DNA of 64,000 bases. It comes from Candidatus Kapaibacterium sp. GTDB taxonomy: Bacteria > Bacteroidota > Ignavibacteria > Kapaibacteriales > UBA7675. A program made the position numbers and the translations under genes. The notes beneath the pieces were generated by a model. It was given only the letters and a program-made list of their open reading frames with translations. It had not been told where the DNA came from and ran no database searches. This document shows, piece by piece, positions 18,750 through 28,587 of this stretch (position 1 is the stretch's first letter; every line of letters begins with the position of its first letter). The stretch lies in contig JANQRB010000132.1 in NCBI GenBank assembly GCA_028284775.1, positions 1-64,000 of the forward strand. Reading direction: 5' to 3'.

Positions 18750-20285
18750 ATGCGTGGAACACAAGATCTGTTTGACCTGATCAAATCGCTCACGCCCCAG
18801 GAGAAGCGTCAGTTTAAGCTGAATGTTAAAACCTATGGCAAAGGACAGGCTAATAAGTCGATTAAGCTGTTCGACCTGATCGACAAGCAGGAACAATACA
18901 GTGAAGACCGGCTTCAGGCGCTGGTTGAAAAGCACGGCATTGTTGATAATGTCAGCTCGGCCAAGTATCGTCTTTATGCTCTGATACTGGAAAACCTGGT
19001 TGTCGCCAGAGCTCGCAAGACCATCAGCAGCGACATCAGAAGCGCATTGCAATCCGTCGAAGCCCTGTACAACAAACGCTTGTATTCGCAATGCCGGAAA
19101 CTTCTACAAAAAGCGCGAAGGAAGGCCGAAAAGTATGAACGCTTCGAGTTTATGACGGAGATCTTCTTCTGGGAAAGAAAGTACCTGCTGCGCGAGTCGG
19201 GCAAAACAGGCGCCGAGGAGCTTGCCGATTTTTATGGCGGTTTTCGCGAAAGCATTCATAATGTCAAGACAACAGTAGCATATCTGGAACTGTTGGATAA
19301 AGTCCAAACACGCTGCGCCCGTTTTCTTAAGTTACATCAGGCAGAGGATCGCGATGCTCTCGAAAGGCTTGTAAACAATGATCTGCTTAACGACCCCGCC
19401 AGGGCCACGACCTTCGTCGCGAAAGTGTCACGACTGGAAACACTCGGATTCTATCAGCAAATCATGGGCAATCACGATGCAGCCTTCGCATATTATTATG
19501 AGGCAATAAGCTTGTGGGAACAAAATGAGTCTTACATCAATGATAACCTGGATCGGTATAAAGACTACCTCAACAATTACCTTACCTGCTGTATTATTCT
19601 CAAAAAGTTTGCCGAGTTCGAGCTGGCTCTTGCCAAGTTAAAAGCATTGCCGGCGGCCTCACGTACCGCGGAAATACGAAGCTTCGAAAATCTTCCTTTT
19701 CTGGAGTTGTACTACGCACTAAACCGTGGTCGTCTGGATGAGGGGCTTCAGATTGCAAGCGGCATCGAAAAGCAATTGCCTGCCTACGAATCCGATCTGC
19801 GTCCCAATCGGCTCATCACGCTCTGTCACAACTGTGCAATCCTGTATTTTTTATCCGGTGAATTTGGCAGAGCGCTTGAGATGTTGCATCGAATTATCAA
19901 TCGGAATGAAGTGACTTCACGACAGGATATCCAGGTGGCAAGTCGCATTTTTCGTTTGATCATTCACTACGAGCTGAACGACTGGGATGTACTCGAGAAT
20001 GCCTGTGTCGCCACGGAACGTTACCTCAGCAAACTCGCCGGTCGCTTCGACTACGAAAAATGCGTCCTGACCACAATGCGTAAACTGCTGAGAGCGCGTG
20101 ATGCCGATGAGCGCAGGATGCACTACCATGCGCTGAAGGACCGGCTTGAGCGCTTCGTGCGTGACAATGAGGGCGCGCATTTATCCGGCTTGAATGAAAT
20201 TCTGATCTGGACGGAGAGTAAAATCAAGGCGCTACCTATTCAAGTGGTATACCGAGATCGTGTTAACTCCGACCGGACGGATTAA
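18750..20285 (+). CDS. Alpha-helical repeat (TPR-like) protein of Bacteroidota type
   Basis: 511 aa, almost entirely helical. The opening DLFDLIKSLTPQEKRQFKL matches the start of a Bacteroidota protein family (commonly IKSLxxxEKRYFKL) of unknown function. Later segments such as LCHNCAILYFLSGEFGRALEMLHRII show the TPR-like pattern of small and large residues. There is no HTH, no signal peptide and no membrane helix, so it is probably a cytoplasmic scaffold. It is transcribed divergently from the 171-aa gene and stands alone. Confidence 0.8.
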   Translation: MRGTQDLFDLIKSLTPQEKRQFKLNVKTYGKGQANKSIKLFDLIDKQEQYSEDRLQALVEKHGIVDNVSSAKYRLYALILENLVVARARKTISSDIRSALQSVEALYNKRLYSQCRKLLQKARRKAEKYERFEFMTEIFFWERKYLLRESGKTGAEELADFYGGFRESIHNVKTTVAYLELLDKVQTRCARFLKLHQAEDRDALERLVNNDLLNDPARATTFVAKVSRLETLGFYQQIMGNHDAAFAYYYEAISLWEQNESYINDNLDRYKDYLNNYLTCCIILKKFAEFELALAKLKALPAASRTAEIRSFENLPFLELYYALNRGRLDEGLQIASGIEKQLPAYESDLRPNRLITLCHNCAILYFLSGEFGRALEMLHRIINRNEVTSRQDIQVASRIFRLIIHYELNDWDVLENACVATERYLSKLAGRFDYEKCVLTTMRKLLRARDADERRMHYHALKDRLERFVRDNEGAHLSGLNEILIWTESKIKALPIQVVYRDRVNSDRTD

Positions 20286-20559
20286 TAGGCGCAAGTGTTG
20301 AATTTCAACGGTCTAAGGCTTGCGGGATAGATTCATATGCTTAAACCGGCCAAAAATAGTCTGGCTAAGAGCATCGATTCCGGAATGCCGGCCGGACGGC
20401 CTTCACCGAAATACTTTTCCTGGGTAGTAAGTTCCTGAAACTCAGGCCGGTTCTTTGAAGATAATGAGTGCTTCACAAGCAATGCGTGAATGGCGCATAA
20501 ATACGAAGCGCGACACAAGGCAGCGACGTCGCGGCTGTTCAGAATAAGAATGAATACTC

Positions 20560-20592
20560 AAGAGGCTCCACTGGATTAAAGTGGAACCTCTT
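20560..20592. terminator. Hairpin between convergent genes
   Basis: AAGAGGCTCCACT and AGTGGAACCTCTT pair with one internal mismatch around a 7-nt loop, followed on the plus strand by TTGTTGAATTTTTT. It sits between the ends of the plus-strand helical protein gene and the minus-strand secreted protein gene, so it may serve either or both. Confidence 0.55.
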
Positions 20593-20637
20593 TGTTGAAT
20601 TTTTTGCCTCAGCAAATCGACTTTGCAGCGTTCCTGC

Positions 20638-22311
20638 TCAGCGTTGCACAGCCAATGTTGTCACAGTCTCAATCTCGCCGAGCTGCACGCGCAGTTGATA
20701 CATGCCGGGCGCCAGTCCGTCAAGCGTCAGTGGCAGAACGGAGTTGCCGGCATCGAGCGGTGAGGGCGTCATCCTCTGAACGATGCGGCCGAGTACATCG
20801 ACAAGCGTGATATGGGCGAAGCCGCCCGGCGAATTGCCGATATGCAGCGTTGCCGCGTCACTCGCGGGATTAGGCCGTAATTCGAGCTGAAGAGAGGGCA
20901 GCATGGCACGCTGCATCGCTACGCCGGTTAAACGCGCGTCATAGTAGTCTTGCACTGTCCGGACCAGGTTGACCAGGTTAAGCAGATCGTCTTTGGAACC
21001 TGTAGGTACGGTGGTTTTGCCCTCATCGGTCGCGGCGTCGGCGAAGACAAGCGCATAGACCAGGCTGGCCGATTCGCCGGGCTGCAGGTCGAACGGACCA
21101 GAGGACAGCAACATGCGTTTGTCGCCCGCACCGAAGTCGGAATCCATCTGCGCGGCAGCCATGAATTGATAACGCTCGCTATCGTCCGTCGGATCATTTT
21201 GAATCTGCCAGTTGCGAAACGCCGCCAGACCCAGTTGTTCCGAACGGTCGTATTCTTGTTTGTCGCCGCGAAGACGACCAGTGGCATCGACGGCCGGTGA
21301 CTCGAGGATGCTGATGCCCATGTAGCCGAAGCCTTTGCCTGATTCGCCCTGAAAACCCTCAGTCCACGAAAGCGCGAGGTTAAGCAGAGGGTCTTCATAA
21401 TAGTAGCGAACACGGTCATTGTCGGAGCCATCGCGTCCGATGTCACGCGTCGTATGATCGATGTCAAAGACCGGAGCCAGCCAGCAGTTTTCCAGTATAT
21501 CCGAAGAAGTATTGCTGACCTTATAGCGGACCATGATCACATCCTGCAATGGACCGCTGCCCCATGAGTAGACCGCCTGTTCATACTGCATGCGAAGGGG
21601 GTGGCCTCGCTGTTTAAGTTCATCAGGGCTGTCTTCATACAGGCTAAGATCCGTATCCTTAAAATAAGCGATGAAATCTTCGTCCGAAATAAAGCCGGGG
21701 CCCTCGGGCCAGTCTGCAGTGCTTCGCGACTCTTTGTCGGCAACATAAGAGCCGAAGTACCTGCCATGATGGGCCAAGCGGTCCGCTTGCTTATACCACA
21801 AGGGCCATGCCGGATCTTCGACCGGATTCTGCGGCTGGCCGTCAGCGTTGTATGCGCTGGAACTATACACGCGGGCGTAGGCAACGGCTTCCTGATCGTG
21901 CAAAACATTGTCGCCGTCTTCGATACGGCCCGGTGCAAGCCAGGAAAGACCGGAGTTAGGATTGTAGGAAATCGTGACCAGCGGCCTTGGTGTTTCATCA
22001 GCCCCGATGCGCTTAACAGCGCCGAACCAGAGTCCCGCTCCATAAAGGTAGCGATTGTCCGAGGTACGCGGCCAGTAAACGCCGCCGTCGAAGCTTGCGA
22101 GGTCGCGCCCGAGTATGCCGTAATTCGAAACACTAAACGCAACGTTTGATACCGAATTCGGCAGCAGGTCAAATACCTGGGCTTGCCGTTGGAGCTCATC
22201 TGTTGTTTTGGCAGGCTTCATGCCTGCATACAACTCACCGACTATTCCCCACGCCGGTGCCAACAGGACCAGACAGACCGTAAGTATAATGCCATTTGTT
22301 ATACTCTTCAC
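20638..22311 (-). CDS. Secreted protein with T9SS type A sorting domain
   Basis: 557 aa from a GTG start at 22311. This start is supported by a strong GGAGG 4 nt upstream and by the signal peptide that directly follows (KSITNGIILTVCLVLL, probable cleavage near AWG). The mature part has a conserved look (GIVGELYAGMKPAKT, DLASFDGGVYWPRTSDNRYLYGAGLWFG, GAGDKRMLLSSGPFDLQPGES), but no enzyme motif was recognised. The last ~80 residues form a sorting domain: LRPNPASDAATLHI, ITLVDVLGRIV and GLAPGMYQLRV. Such domains direct export across the outer membrane by the type IX system, with anchoring or release. The gene stands alone with a hairpin about 45 nt beyond its stop. Confidence 0.85.
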   Translation of the reverse strand: MKSITNGIILTVCLVLLAPAWGIVGELYAGMKPAKTTDELQRQAQVFDLLPNSVSNVAFSVSNYGILGRDLASFDGGVYWPRTSDNRYLYGAGLWFGAVKRIGADETPRPLVTISYNPNSGLSWLAPGRIEDGDNVLHDQEAVAYARVYSSSAYNADGQPQNPVEDPAWPLWYKQADRLAHHGRYFGSYVADKESRSTADWPEGPGFISDEDFIAYFKDTDLSLYEDSPDELKQRGHPLRMQYEQAVYSWGSGPLQDVIMVRYKVSNTSSDILENCWLAPVFDIDHTTRDIGRDGSDNDRVRYYYEDPLLNLALSWTEGFQGESGKGFGYMGISILESPAVDATGRLRGDKQEYDRSEQLGLAAFRNWQIQNDPTDDSERYQFMAAAQMDSDFGAGDKRMLLSSGPFDLQPGESASLVYALVFADAATDEGKTTVPTGSKDDLLNLVNLVRTVQDYYDARLTGVAMQRAMLPSLQLELRPNPASDAATLHIGNSPGGFAHITLVDVLGRIVQRMTPSPLDAGNSVLPLTLDGLAPGMYQLRVQLGEIETVTTLAVQR

Positions 22312-23121
22312 ACTACCTCCATACGTGGCGACGCGCGCACTAACCGTCAGTGCTAAAGCGAATCGCGTCGGGATTATTGAATTACATCTGGTCGCGGCCG
22401 ACATCGATTTGTATCCGTCCGAGTACCCCGACAGGAGCTCGGGAGCAGGATTTTGGACACTTCCACGTGCAAGCAGCATAGGGAACACAATACTCGCGAC
22501 AAGAGCCGAGAAAGCGCTGTTAATCTTTTGTTGCCGAGTTAAGAGTATTGCAACAATCCTCCATTAGCTCTGCGATCGAACGATAGTTCGGCAGATCGAT
22601 GCCATCGTGGAGCATCGCAATTTTCCACGACATCAAATCAATTATTAGTCGCCGAATGTGCTGCACACCCGCCAACTTGCTGCGGACTAAACGCCATAGA
22701 ATACCGACGAGAGATTCAGCAACGGCAAATTGAGTTACAACTTCGATGAATTGCTGATTGGTGGGCAGACACAATTCACCTGTACGGGTTCAGGCCCGTT
22801 AACGCTTCAATTGTCGAGCATTGCTTCCCGGATAATCTGATCTTTTTTGTTTTCTCGCTAGTTCACCGAAATGTACCGATAGTTGAACAGTTGGCCTGAG
22901 TTTGGTCAGACCTACCAAGAGTGCAAGCGCAATTCCATTTTTGTGTTTGAAAGGCGTCGTTTGCCGCCGAGCAAAAACATCCACATCAATGGTGACCAAT
23001 TCATTTATTTTCGTATTGTTGACATTGCATTCAGATAGGCCCGGCAGCCAGCACAAGGCCGCCCTCGGGAAATCAAGGTATTTAAGATCTTATTTTTTTG
23101 GACACAAACAGAGCATGAGCA
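22312..23121. other. Intergenic region, entry to AT-rich patch
   Basis: About 800 bp with no convincing gene. Two short minus-strand frames (22520-22774 and 22799-23056) lack a ribosome-binding site and family resemblance. Base composition shifts to AT-rich from about 22800 onward. Confidence 0.5.
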
Positions 23122-24048
23122 ATGACCTTGACCGAAAAACTCGAAAGTATTGCTGAATGGACAATGAAGAATGTCTCTCGGGAAACAAATCATCTGAGGA
23201 GAGCGAATGTCGGATCCACCATTGCAAGCATTGAAGAGATGATTGAAGAGACTCTGCCTGAGGAATTCAGGGAAGTCTATCACCAGGTTAATGGCGAAAC
23301 TGGCGAATCCGGGGGAGTATTCTTTGGAAACGGCTTTATGTCGACAGAAGAAATAATTGGCCAATTGGAGTTTGGACTGAGCCTGAAAAAGCCGCCGGAA
23401 AGAAGAGTGATAGATAAAGAAGCCTCCGATCGAAAGCTTGGCGAGATAGCTGAGCTGTACTTCAAGTCGATTCCAGCTAAGAAGAGCTTCGGATTGTTCA
23501 GCAAAAAACGGGCAAAAGCAGAATTCGAATGTTCAGCCGAATCATATAGCGGGTTGACTATTGACTATGAAAATGGAGACAGTGAGACCGCTCTACTTGA
23601 TAAGCAATTTTCAGACAGAGTCTTTAAACTAAGTAGAGAACTTCATGAAATGGAGAGGCTATCTTACAATTGGGACAGTTTACAGTTTACCCTTTTCTAT
23701 GATGGAGACTATTCTGTCGAAAGAGCCGATTTCAATTGGGACGAGGATTTTGATTTTTCCTCTTGTCCTGAAGCGGCGATTAAGAAAAAATATTTTAACT
23801 ACAAGTGGATTCCGATATTTCAAGACTATGGCGGAAATTACATCGGAATTGACCTTGACCCGGACAAGAAGGGCCGGAAGGGACAGATTATAACTTTCGG
23901 ACGCGACGAAGAAGATATGGTCGTGCTCGCCAATGACTTATCAGGCTTGTTTGACATGTCGATTAAAGAAATGACAGAAAATCCTGATCGGTTTCTGGCT
24001 GAAAAACACTTGCACGAAGTGTTAAAGGAAGTAAGAAACTGTGCCTGA
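23122..24048 (+). CDS. SMI1/KNR4 (SUKH) family protein, likely immunity protein
   Basis: 308 aa. Residues about 35-75 read SIEEMIEETLPEEFREVYHQVNG, then GGVFFGNGFMSTEEIIGQLE. The later part has WIPIFQDYGGNYIGIDLDP, then GQIITFGRDEEDMVVLANDL. This is the classic order of the SUKH superfamily (an LPxxYxxxxxxxNG-type opening, a central variable region, and a WIPIxxDxxGNxIxxDxxP strand pair). SUKH proteins commonly neutralise toxins of contact-dependent or polymorphic toxin systems by direct binding in the cytoplasm. No toxin gene is visible nearby, so this may be an orphan immunity gene. Codon use and base composition are clearly more AT-rich than the flanking genes, suggesting recent transfer. 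Confidence 0.85.
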   Translation: MTLTEKLESIAEWTMKNVSRETNHLRRANVGSTIASIEEMIEETLPEEFREVYHQVNGETGESGGVFFGNGFMSTEEIIGQLEFGLSLKKPPERRVIDKEASDRKLGEIAELYFKSIPAKKSFGLFSKKRAKAEFECSAESYSGLTIDYENGDSETALLDKQFSDRVFKLSRELHEMERLSYNWDSLQFTLFYDGDYSVERADFNWDEDFDFSSCPEAAIKKKYFNYKWIPIFQDYGGNYIGIDLDPDKKGRKGQIITFGRDEEDMVVLANDLSGLFDMSIKEMTENPDRFLAEKHLHEVLKEVRNCA

Positions 24049-24141
24049 CATTGTGCCTCACACAAAGTTGTGATGCCTTACTGCAGTGCGCACTTCACAT
24101 GACCCTTAGCTGTCATAACGATTCTAAAAGTACGAATTCAA

Positions 24142-25281
24142 ATGGCAAAGCAGAAACGAATCGATAATAGAATGAGATACATGTATTCACGCCTTAAAGA
24201 CTATTCTCTGCTTTTCTCTTTCATTTTCATTACTGCTTGTAATGGTCAGGACAAAACTCATGCGCCGCAAGACCACGCGCTTGATTCACTTATAAGACCT
24301 GGCGATATAACGGCAAAGAGAAGCCAACAAATTAAGCAACCTTCTAGCGATCGTCTTTTCTTCATTGATGGACAGCTATGCCAGCATGTACGCAGGATAT
24401 TTCAAGATAAAAGTGGAAATCTCTGGTTTGGCACTAATGTCTATAATCTCATGCGATACAATGGAGATACGCTGGAATATTTTTCTGAAAAAGATGGACT
24501 CGGCGGCGGTCGGATAACCGGAATTGTGGAGGATAGGGATGCTAATGTTTGGTTCGGTACTTACGGAGGGTTAACCAGGTACGATGGTCATTCATTCAGA
24601 AATTTTGTCGTGCAAGATGGCCTGATTGATAATAACATCTGGAGTTTAATCATTGATAGAAACGGAATATTGTGGCTAGGCACATTGGAAGGAGTGATTC
24701 GATTCGATGGGAATGACTTTACTTCCTTTCCTATTCCACAGGCTGAAGTGAAGGAGCCAAAACCAATATTGTCACACAGACGAGTTTCGTGTATCATAGA
24801 AGACAAAATGGGAAACCTTTGGTTTGGAACGGATAGCTACGGCATTTGCATATACAATGGAAAGTCCTTTACTCATCTTACAAAGAGTGACGGCCTTTGC
24901 GATAATAATATTCATGACCTTATGGAAGATTCCCAGGGAAATATCTGGATCGGCACTATGTATGGAGGCCTAAGCCGATACGATGGCAGGTCTTTTAGCA
25001 ATTTCACCGAGAACGGAGTAATCAGTGGAAAGGAAGTCGGTGGTTTTTGTGAAGATAAAAGCGGCAATATCTGGTTTGCCGCAGAGAACTTTGGTGTTTA
25101 TCGCTTTAACGGAACATCATTTGCCAATTTCAACACAGAAGATGGTCTTAACAGCAATGGAATACTTTGCATCTTTGAGGATAATGAAGGACGATTCTGG
25201 CTTGGGGGTTGGGGTGGATTGTTTCGTTATAATGGTACATCCTTTTTTAGTGTAACAAAGGATGGTCCTTGGGCCGAATAA
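24142..25281 (+). CDS. Propeller lipoprotein with two-component-regulator-type repeats
   Basis: 379 aa. An N-terminal hydrophobic segment ends in FIFITACNG, a lipobox with Cys as the expected lipidated residue. The start is uncertain: ATGs at 24142, 24172 and 24181 are in frame, and the last gives the most typical lipoprotein signal. The body contains about seven repeats of the Reg_prop type, with the pattern IxxDxxGNxWFGTxxGGLxRYDGxSF followed by F(T/N)xxDGLxxNxI. Such repeats form seven-bladed propellers and usually sit in the periplasmic sensor half of hybrid histidine kinases. Here there is no kinase, only a lipidated propeller. It belongs to the same AT-rich patch as the SUKH gene. Confidence 0.85.
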   Translation: MAKQKRIDNRMRYMYSRLKDYSLLFSFIFITACNGQDKTHAPQDHALDSLIRPGDITAKRSQQIKQPSSDRLFFIDGQLCQHVRRIFQDKSGNLWFGTNVYNLMRYNGDTLEYFSEKDGLGGGRITGIVEDRDANVWFGTYGGLTRYDGHSFRNFVVQDGLIDNNIWSLIIDRNGILWLGTLEGVIRFDGNDFTSFPIPQAEVKEPKPILSHRRVSCIIEDKMGNLWFGTDSYGICIYNGKSFTHLTKSDGLCDNNIHDLMEDSQGNIWIGTMYGGLSRYDGRSFSNFTENGVISGKEVGGFCEDKSGNIWFAAENFGVYRFNGTSFANFNTEDGLNSNGILCIFEDNEGRFWLGGWGGLFRYNGTSFFSVTKDGPWAE

Positions 25282-25461
25282 GCAAGCAAAACGAATCTAC
25301 GGAAAGAGTTAAGCAATCTTACCTGCCAAGTGACAGACTACACGCTAGCGTTTCTTATCCCGTGTTCGCAGTGAGATTGGAACTTAGGGTCGATTATCCA
25401 AGACAATTTGTCCCACAGGATCCAATCACTTGTGAGGCTTGTCTCCATACATCTTGCTCCA

Positions 25462-26784
25462 TTAAGCCAGACTGCCGATCGTAATTGTGACGGAAGTTGT
25501 GGCAGTCAGTCCGATGGACGGATTCTGTTCGCAGACGTCGTCGTAGGCAAATCCGTAGGCCAGTTTGTTAATGCTGTAGTCGTGAAACATCTGCGACCAT
25601 TCATTCCAGGTGCCGCCTTCCGGATAAAAATTTTCCGCGTCTGCCTGACAGGTAGCGTCATCCATCGTATTGCTGACAACACCGCGGTTGAAGGCGGCCG
25701 CGATCATCTTGCCGACGTTTAACTGCGGGTCGCCGTCGCTGCTGTTGGCCAGCGTTCCCGTGCACTGCCAGATATCATAACTGGTGACTTTACCCAGGAC
25801 GAATGCAAGTGCCGGATCGGCGGCTTTTAACTCATTAAGCGTGGCGTAATTGCCCTGATAAAACACCAGCTCGCCCTTGTTGCTGCCGGAAACAGGGACA
25901 ATGCCCGTATAGTATTCGGTTGATTGATCGTAGGTGACAAGCGGCGTTGTCTCCCAGACTTTGTACCATTTGCTGATCTCGTCGTCAAAGAAAGAAAGAA
26001 GCTCGCCGCTGTAGGGCGCCGCCGTCAGGGTTTTAGGCGAAATGACTCGCAGGTCACCGACTCCGGCAGGGTAGGCCGGCGCGGCTGCGGCGGGAATCGC
26101 GAACTGTAAACTCCCCTGACCGAGCGGCCCGCTGAGTCCAGCGCCGAAGGCAGTCATAATCTCCGAACGCGAGGTGTTCAGCGCGCCCTGCAGGCTGCCG
26201 CCGGGCGTGCCGTCGAGTGTCAGGGGAAAGCCGAACTGATCGACCTGCGTCGTATTGCCGTTAAAGTTTGTTTCCGAATCGAAAGAGAATTCGATCCAGT
26301 CGAAGAGCGTAAGATGGCCGGGAGGATGGTCGAAGACCGGCGCGGTGTAGCCCGTTGCGGGCGATCCGATGGGAGAAAAGGGCAGGCGCGGAATGCCGAT
26401 CGAAAGGTATATACGCCCGCTGAAAGCCGCCGTACCGGTTCCGAGCCCGGGGCAATTGTCTGGGTTGATATTCGCCAGGTTGATGATGCTTGGTTTATCG
26501 AGAGCGACCGGGATGCTGTAGTCCGCCCAGGCATTGGGATAATTCGGTTTGACGGCATCGGCCGCGGCCGGGTCGAGTTCATTGGAATCCGGAAAACTGT
26601 TGGCGGGCTGGCTGTTGTCGCTCGCGTCCATCACGCGCGGGATGCCGTTCGTATCGAGTCTGTAATAGGTATCGCCACTGTCGGTACTGACGAGGCCGAC
26701 AATATACATATAAACCCTGGTGTCGGCAGGAAGCCCCGCCCCGGTCGCGTCTATGCTGAGATTGATCGTATTCGCGCTGGTCAT
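25462..26784 (-). CDS. Glycoside hydrolase family 64 (beta-1,3-glucanase)
   Basis: 440 aa from the ATG at 26784, chosen because GGAG lies upstream and the sequence starts to look like protein there. GH64 enzymes cleave beta-1,3-glucans such as laminarin or fungal wall glucan, releasing laminaripentaose. Family features: GRIYLSIGIPRLPF, VFDHPPGHLTLFDWIEFSF and NTTQVDQFGFPLTL. By analogy with Streptomyces laminaripentaose-producing enzyme, the catalytic pair should be Glu165 (in WIEF) and Asp182 (in VDQFG), 17 residues apart. The C-terminal part (GTWNEWSQMFHDYSINKLAYGFAYDD) closes the fold. Remarkably no signal peptide, lipobox or sorting domain is visible, although the substrate is extracellular. 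Confidence 0.88.
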   Translation of the reverse strand: MTSANTINLSIDATGAGLPADTRVYMYIVGLVSTDSGDTYYRLDTNGIPRVMDASDNSQPANSFPDSNELDPAAADAVKPNYPNAWADYSIPVALDKPSIINLANINPDNCPGLGTGTAAFSGRIYLSIGIPRLPFSPIGSPATGYTAPVFDHPPGHLTLFDWIEFSFDSETNFNGNTTQVDQFGFPLTLDGTPGGSLQGALNTSRSEIMTAFGAGLSGPLGQGSLQFAIPAAAAPAYPAGVGDLRVISPKTLTAAPYSGELLSFFDDEISKWYKVWETTPLVTYDQSTEYYTGIVPVSGSNKGELVFYQGNYATLNELKAADPALAFVLGKVTSYDIWQCTGTLANSSDGDPQLNVGKMIAAAFNRGVVSNTMDDATCQADAENFYPEGGTWNEWSQMFHDYSINKLAYGFAYDDVCEQNPSIGLTATTSVTITIGSLA

Positions 26785-27998
26785 CAGAAATCTCCAAGTG
26801 CTTTTCCGCGTGAAAAAGATGCGGCCGAAAATCAATGTCTGGTAACACTGTCATTCGGAAGTGTGGGTAATAGCTGAATTTCAATCAAGCGCGCAATATG
26901 GCGATAAACAGACAATGTATCAAAACCGGCGGCCTGTTCTTCGCGCTGACAACGGGCGAATCCAGGGCTGACGCGGCAATCGCAGGTGAGGCTCGATGGT
27001 TTCGGGCAGAGTCGTCGCGTACTCTCCGGGTTAATCGCCGGGCATCGAAACAATTGAAGACGAAGCATTGTCCAGGCCGACGGCTTGCCCTTGATCGATT
27101 CAGTATCGAAGAGGAATGATTGTCGCAGAATCAAGTGACAGGTCAAATCGGAATCCGGATTGAGAAAGTTTTGATGAAGATCCTCGCTCTAGCTTCCCGT
27201 CAGCGGAATTGACACGATTGCTATCAACACTGCAGGACATTAACCTTTGTATCGCAATCGGAGATTCAAGGGAAGGACAGCAGGAATAAGCCGCAGATTG
27301 CCTTAATATTACCGTTGAGAACCGCAATAACCAGAATCAGTGCGATTGTTGAATACAGCAACAGAGGGGGAATATTGTTTAGCGTTTTACTATGTATGCC
27401 GCTCATATAATTGGCTCCAGGTTCATCCGGATCGCAACAGGACAAAAGTGGAAACTGAACTTAAAACATTGATGCAATTGTCGGCAGAAAATAAAGACAA
27501 ATTCTAAGCATATCGCAATCTAAGCATTTTCGCCAAAATTTACGGATCCCCATAGCTCATCATTCGGACCGACCTTCCTCACTTACTTGCCGTCGGCGAT
27601 CGGCAGCCACGTACTCTTGAAAAGCCAGGACACGGGGCGGCCATCGACGCAGATCAATCCGCATGCCCGGAACGATGCGACTTCTTTATGGACAAGGGCA
27701 TTTACAGGGACAATGACCGGATACGCTCTTCGGCCCGAAATCGCGGGCGGTTGTCGGATCAATGAACGGGCTCCGTGAGCGTTGCCGCTTAGCTCAGGCG
27801 CCCGGAGCCCCTGCCCGGCCTGCAAAGCGAGCTGTACGTCGGAGCTCATGCGCTGCCGATCAATCACCGCAAGCACAGGCAGAAAAATCACTAAGCAGCA
27901 GATTCTCGTCACAATGAAGAATGTGCGCCATCGTCACATCGGGCTGTACGATCGCTTGTACTACTGTTTTTTCACCCAATAGCCCGGAGAGTAGAGGT
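26785..27998. other. Intergenic region with at most one small gene
   Basis: About 1.2 kb between the GH64 start and the DinB-like gene. One plausible small membrane-protein frame is listed separately (27266-27406). A minus-strand 109-aa frame from a GTG at 27912 has a hydrophobic start but no ribosome-binding site. Confidence 0.4.
27266..27406 (-). CDS. Possible small membrane protein, 46 aa
   Basis: ATG at 27406 is preceded by GGAG at 8 nt spacing. The product starts MSGIHSKTLNN, then has one hydrophobic segment (about residues 12-31, PPLLLYSTIALILVIAVLNG), followed by a short tail and a TGA stop. The combination of a well-placed ribosome-binding site and a single membrane helix supports a real gene. 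No homologue is known to me, so this remains tentative. Confidence 0.35.
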   Translation of the reverse strand: MSGIHSKTLNNIPPLLLYSTIALILVIAVLNGNIKAICGLFLLSFP

Positions 27999-28481
27999 AT
28001 GTACACAAAGGAAGCTTTGTTAGATATGCATACGCGTACGCACGCCGTACTGAAAAAATTGCTCGCACATTGTCGCAGTCTGACCGCCGAGGAGCTGAAT
28101 CGCGAGATCGCGGGATTCGGTTATCCCACGGTGAGGCTGCAGTTTCATCACGAAATCGGGGCGGAAGAGTATTGGATCGGTGTCTTGAGATCGAATTTCT
28201 CCGTCGAAGACAACGAGTCGGAATTTACCACGGTCGAATCCCTGGAAGCATATCGTGAACAGGTCTGCCGGGTGACGGAAGAGTATCTCGGCAGCGCTTC
28301 AACGGACGAACTGAATACAAGACGGTCCATGATGACCTTTGGCAACAATGAGCGGCACCTGGTCCCGGCGCATGTAGTCGTTCGAACGATGACGCACCTG
28401 TTTCAGCACCAGGGGGAGATTACCTCGATGTGCAGACTGATCGGCAAGCGGGTCGCGGGAACGGATTTTCCCTTGAATTGA
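27999..28481 (+). CDS. DinB/YfiT-fold four-helix protein
   Basis: 160 aa from the ATG at 27999, chosen because AGAGG precedes it and family homology begins there (MYTKEALLDMHTRTHAVLKKLL). DinB-fold proteins are four-helix bundles that usually hold a metal with three histidines; many are thiol-dependent transferases or of unknown role. Candidate metal ligands are the His in FHHEIGAEEYW (first pair) and the HxxxH in THLFQHQGEI near residue 140. The name comes from a DNA-damage-inducible Bacillus gene and does not imply a DNA polymerase. No partner gene is evident. Confidence 0.82.
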   Translation: MYTKEALLDMHTRTHAVLKKLLAHCRSLTAEELNREIAGFGYPTVRLQFHHEIGAEEYWIGVLRSNFSVEDNESEFTTVESLEAYREQVCRVTEEYLGSASTDELNTRRSMMTFGNNERHLVPAHVVVRTMTHLFQHQGEITSMCRLIGKRVAGTDFPLN

Positions 28482-28558
28482 GATGAAGGAATGCATTGCG
28501 TCGCTACGGCGAACCACGCCGTCGATTAACACGTCCTTGCCGCAGCAGAAATAAAAAG

Positions 28559-28587
28559 AATCCGGCGAATGCTGCCTTCGCCGGATT
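28559..28587 (-). terminator. Intrinsic terminator of the beta-helix giant gene
   Basis: A perfect 11-bp stem, AATCCGGCGAA/TTCGCCGGATT, with a 7-nt loop. On the minus strand it is followed by CTTTTTATTT, a U-rich tail. It lies about 95 nt beyond the stop at 28682. Confidence 0.85.

Noticed and set aside
24142-25281. Reading the propeller lipoprotein as a hybrid two-component sensor
   Set aside because: No histidine kinase, receiver or HTH domain follows the propeller; the protein ends after the last repeat.
27583-27912. 109-aa minus-strand frame with hydrophobic start
   Set aside because: GTG start without ribosome-binding site, no family resemblance; the hydrophobic segment alone is weak evidence.
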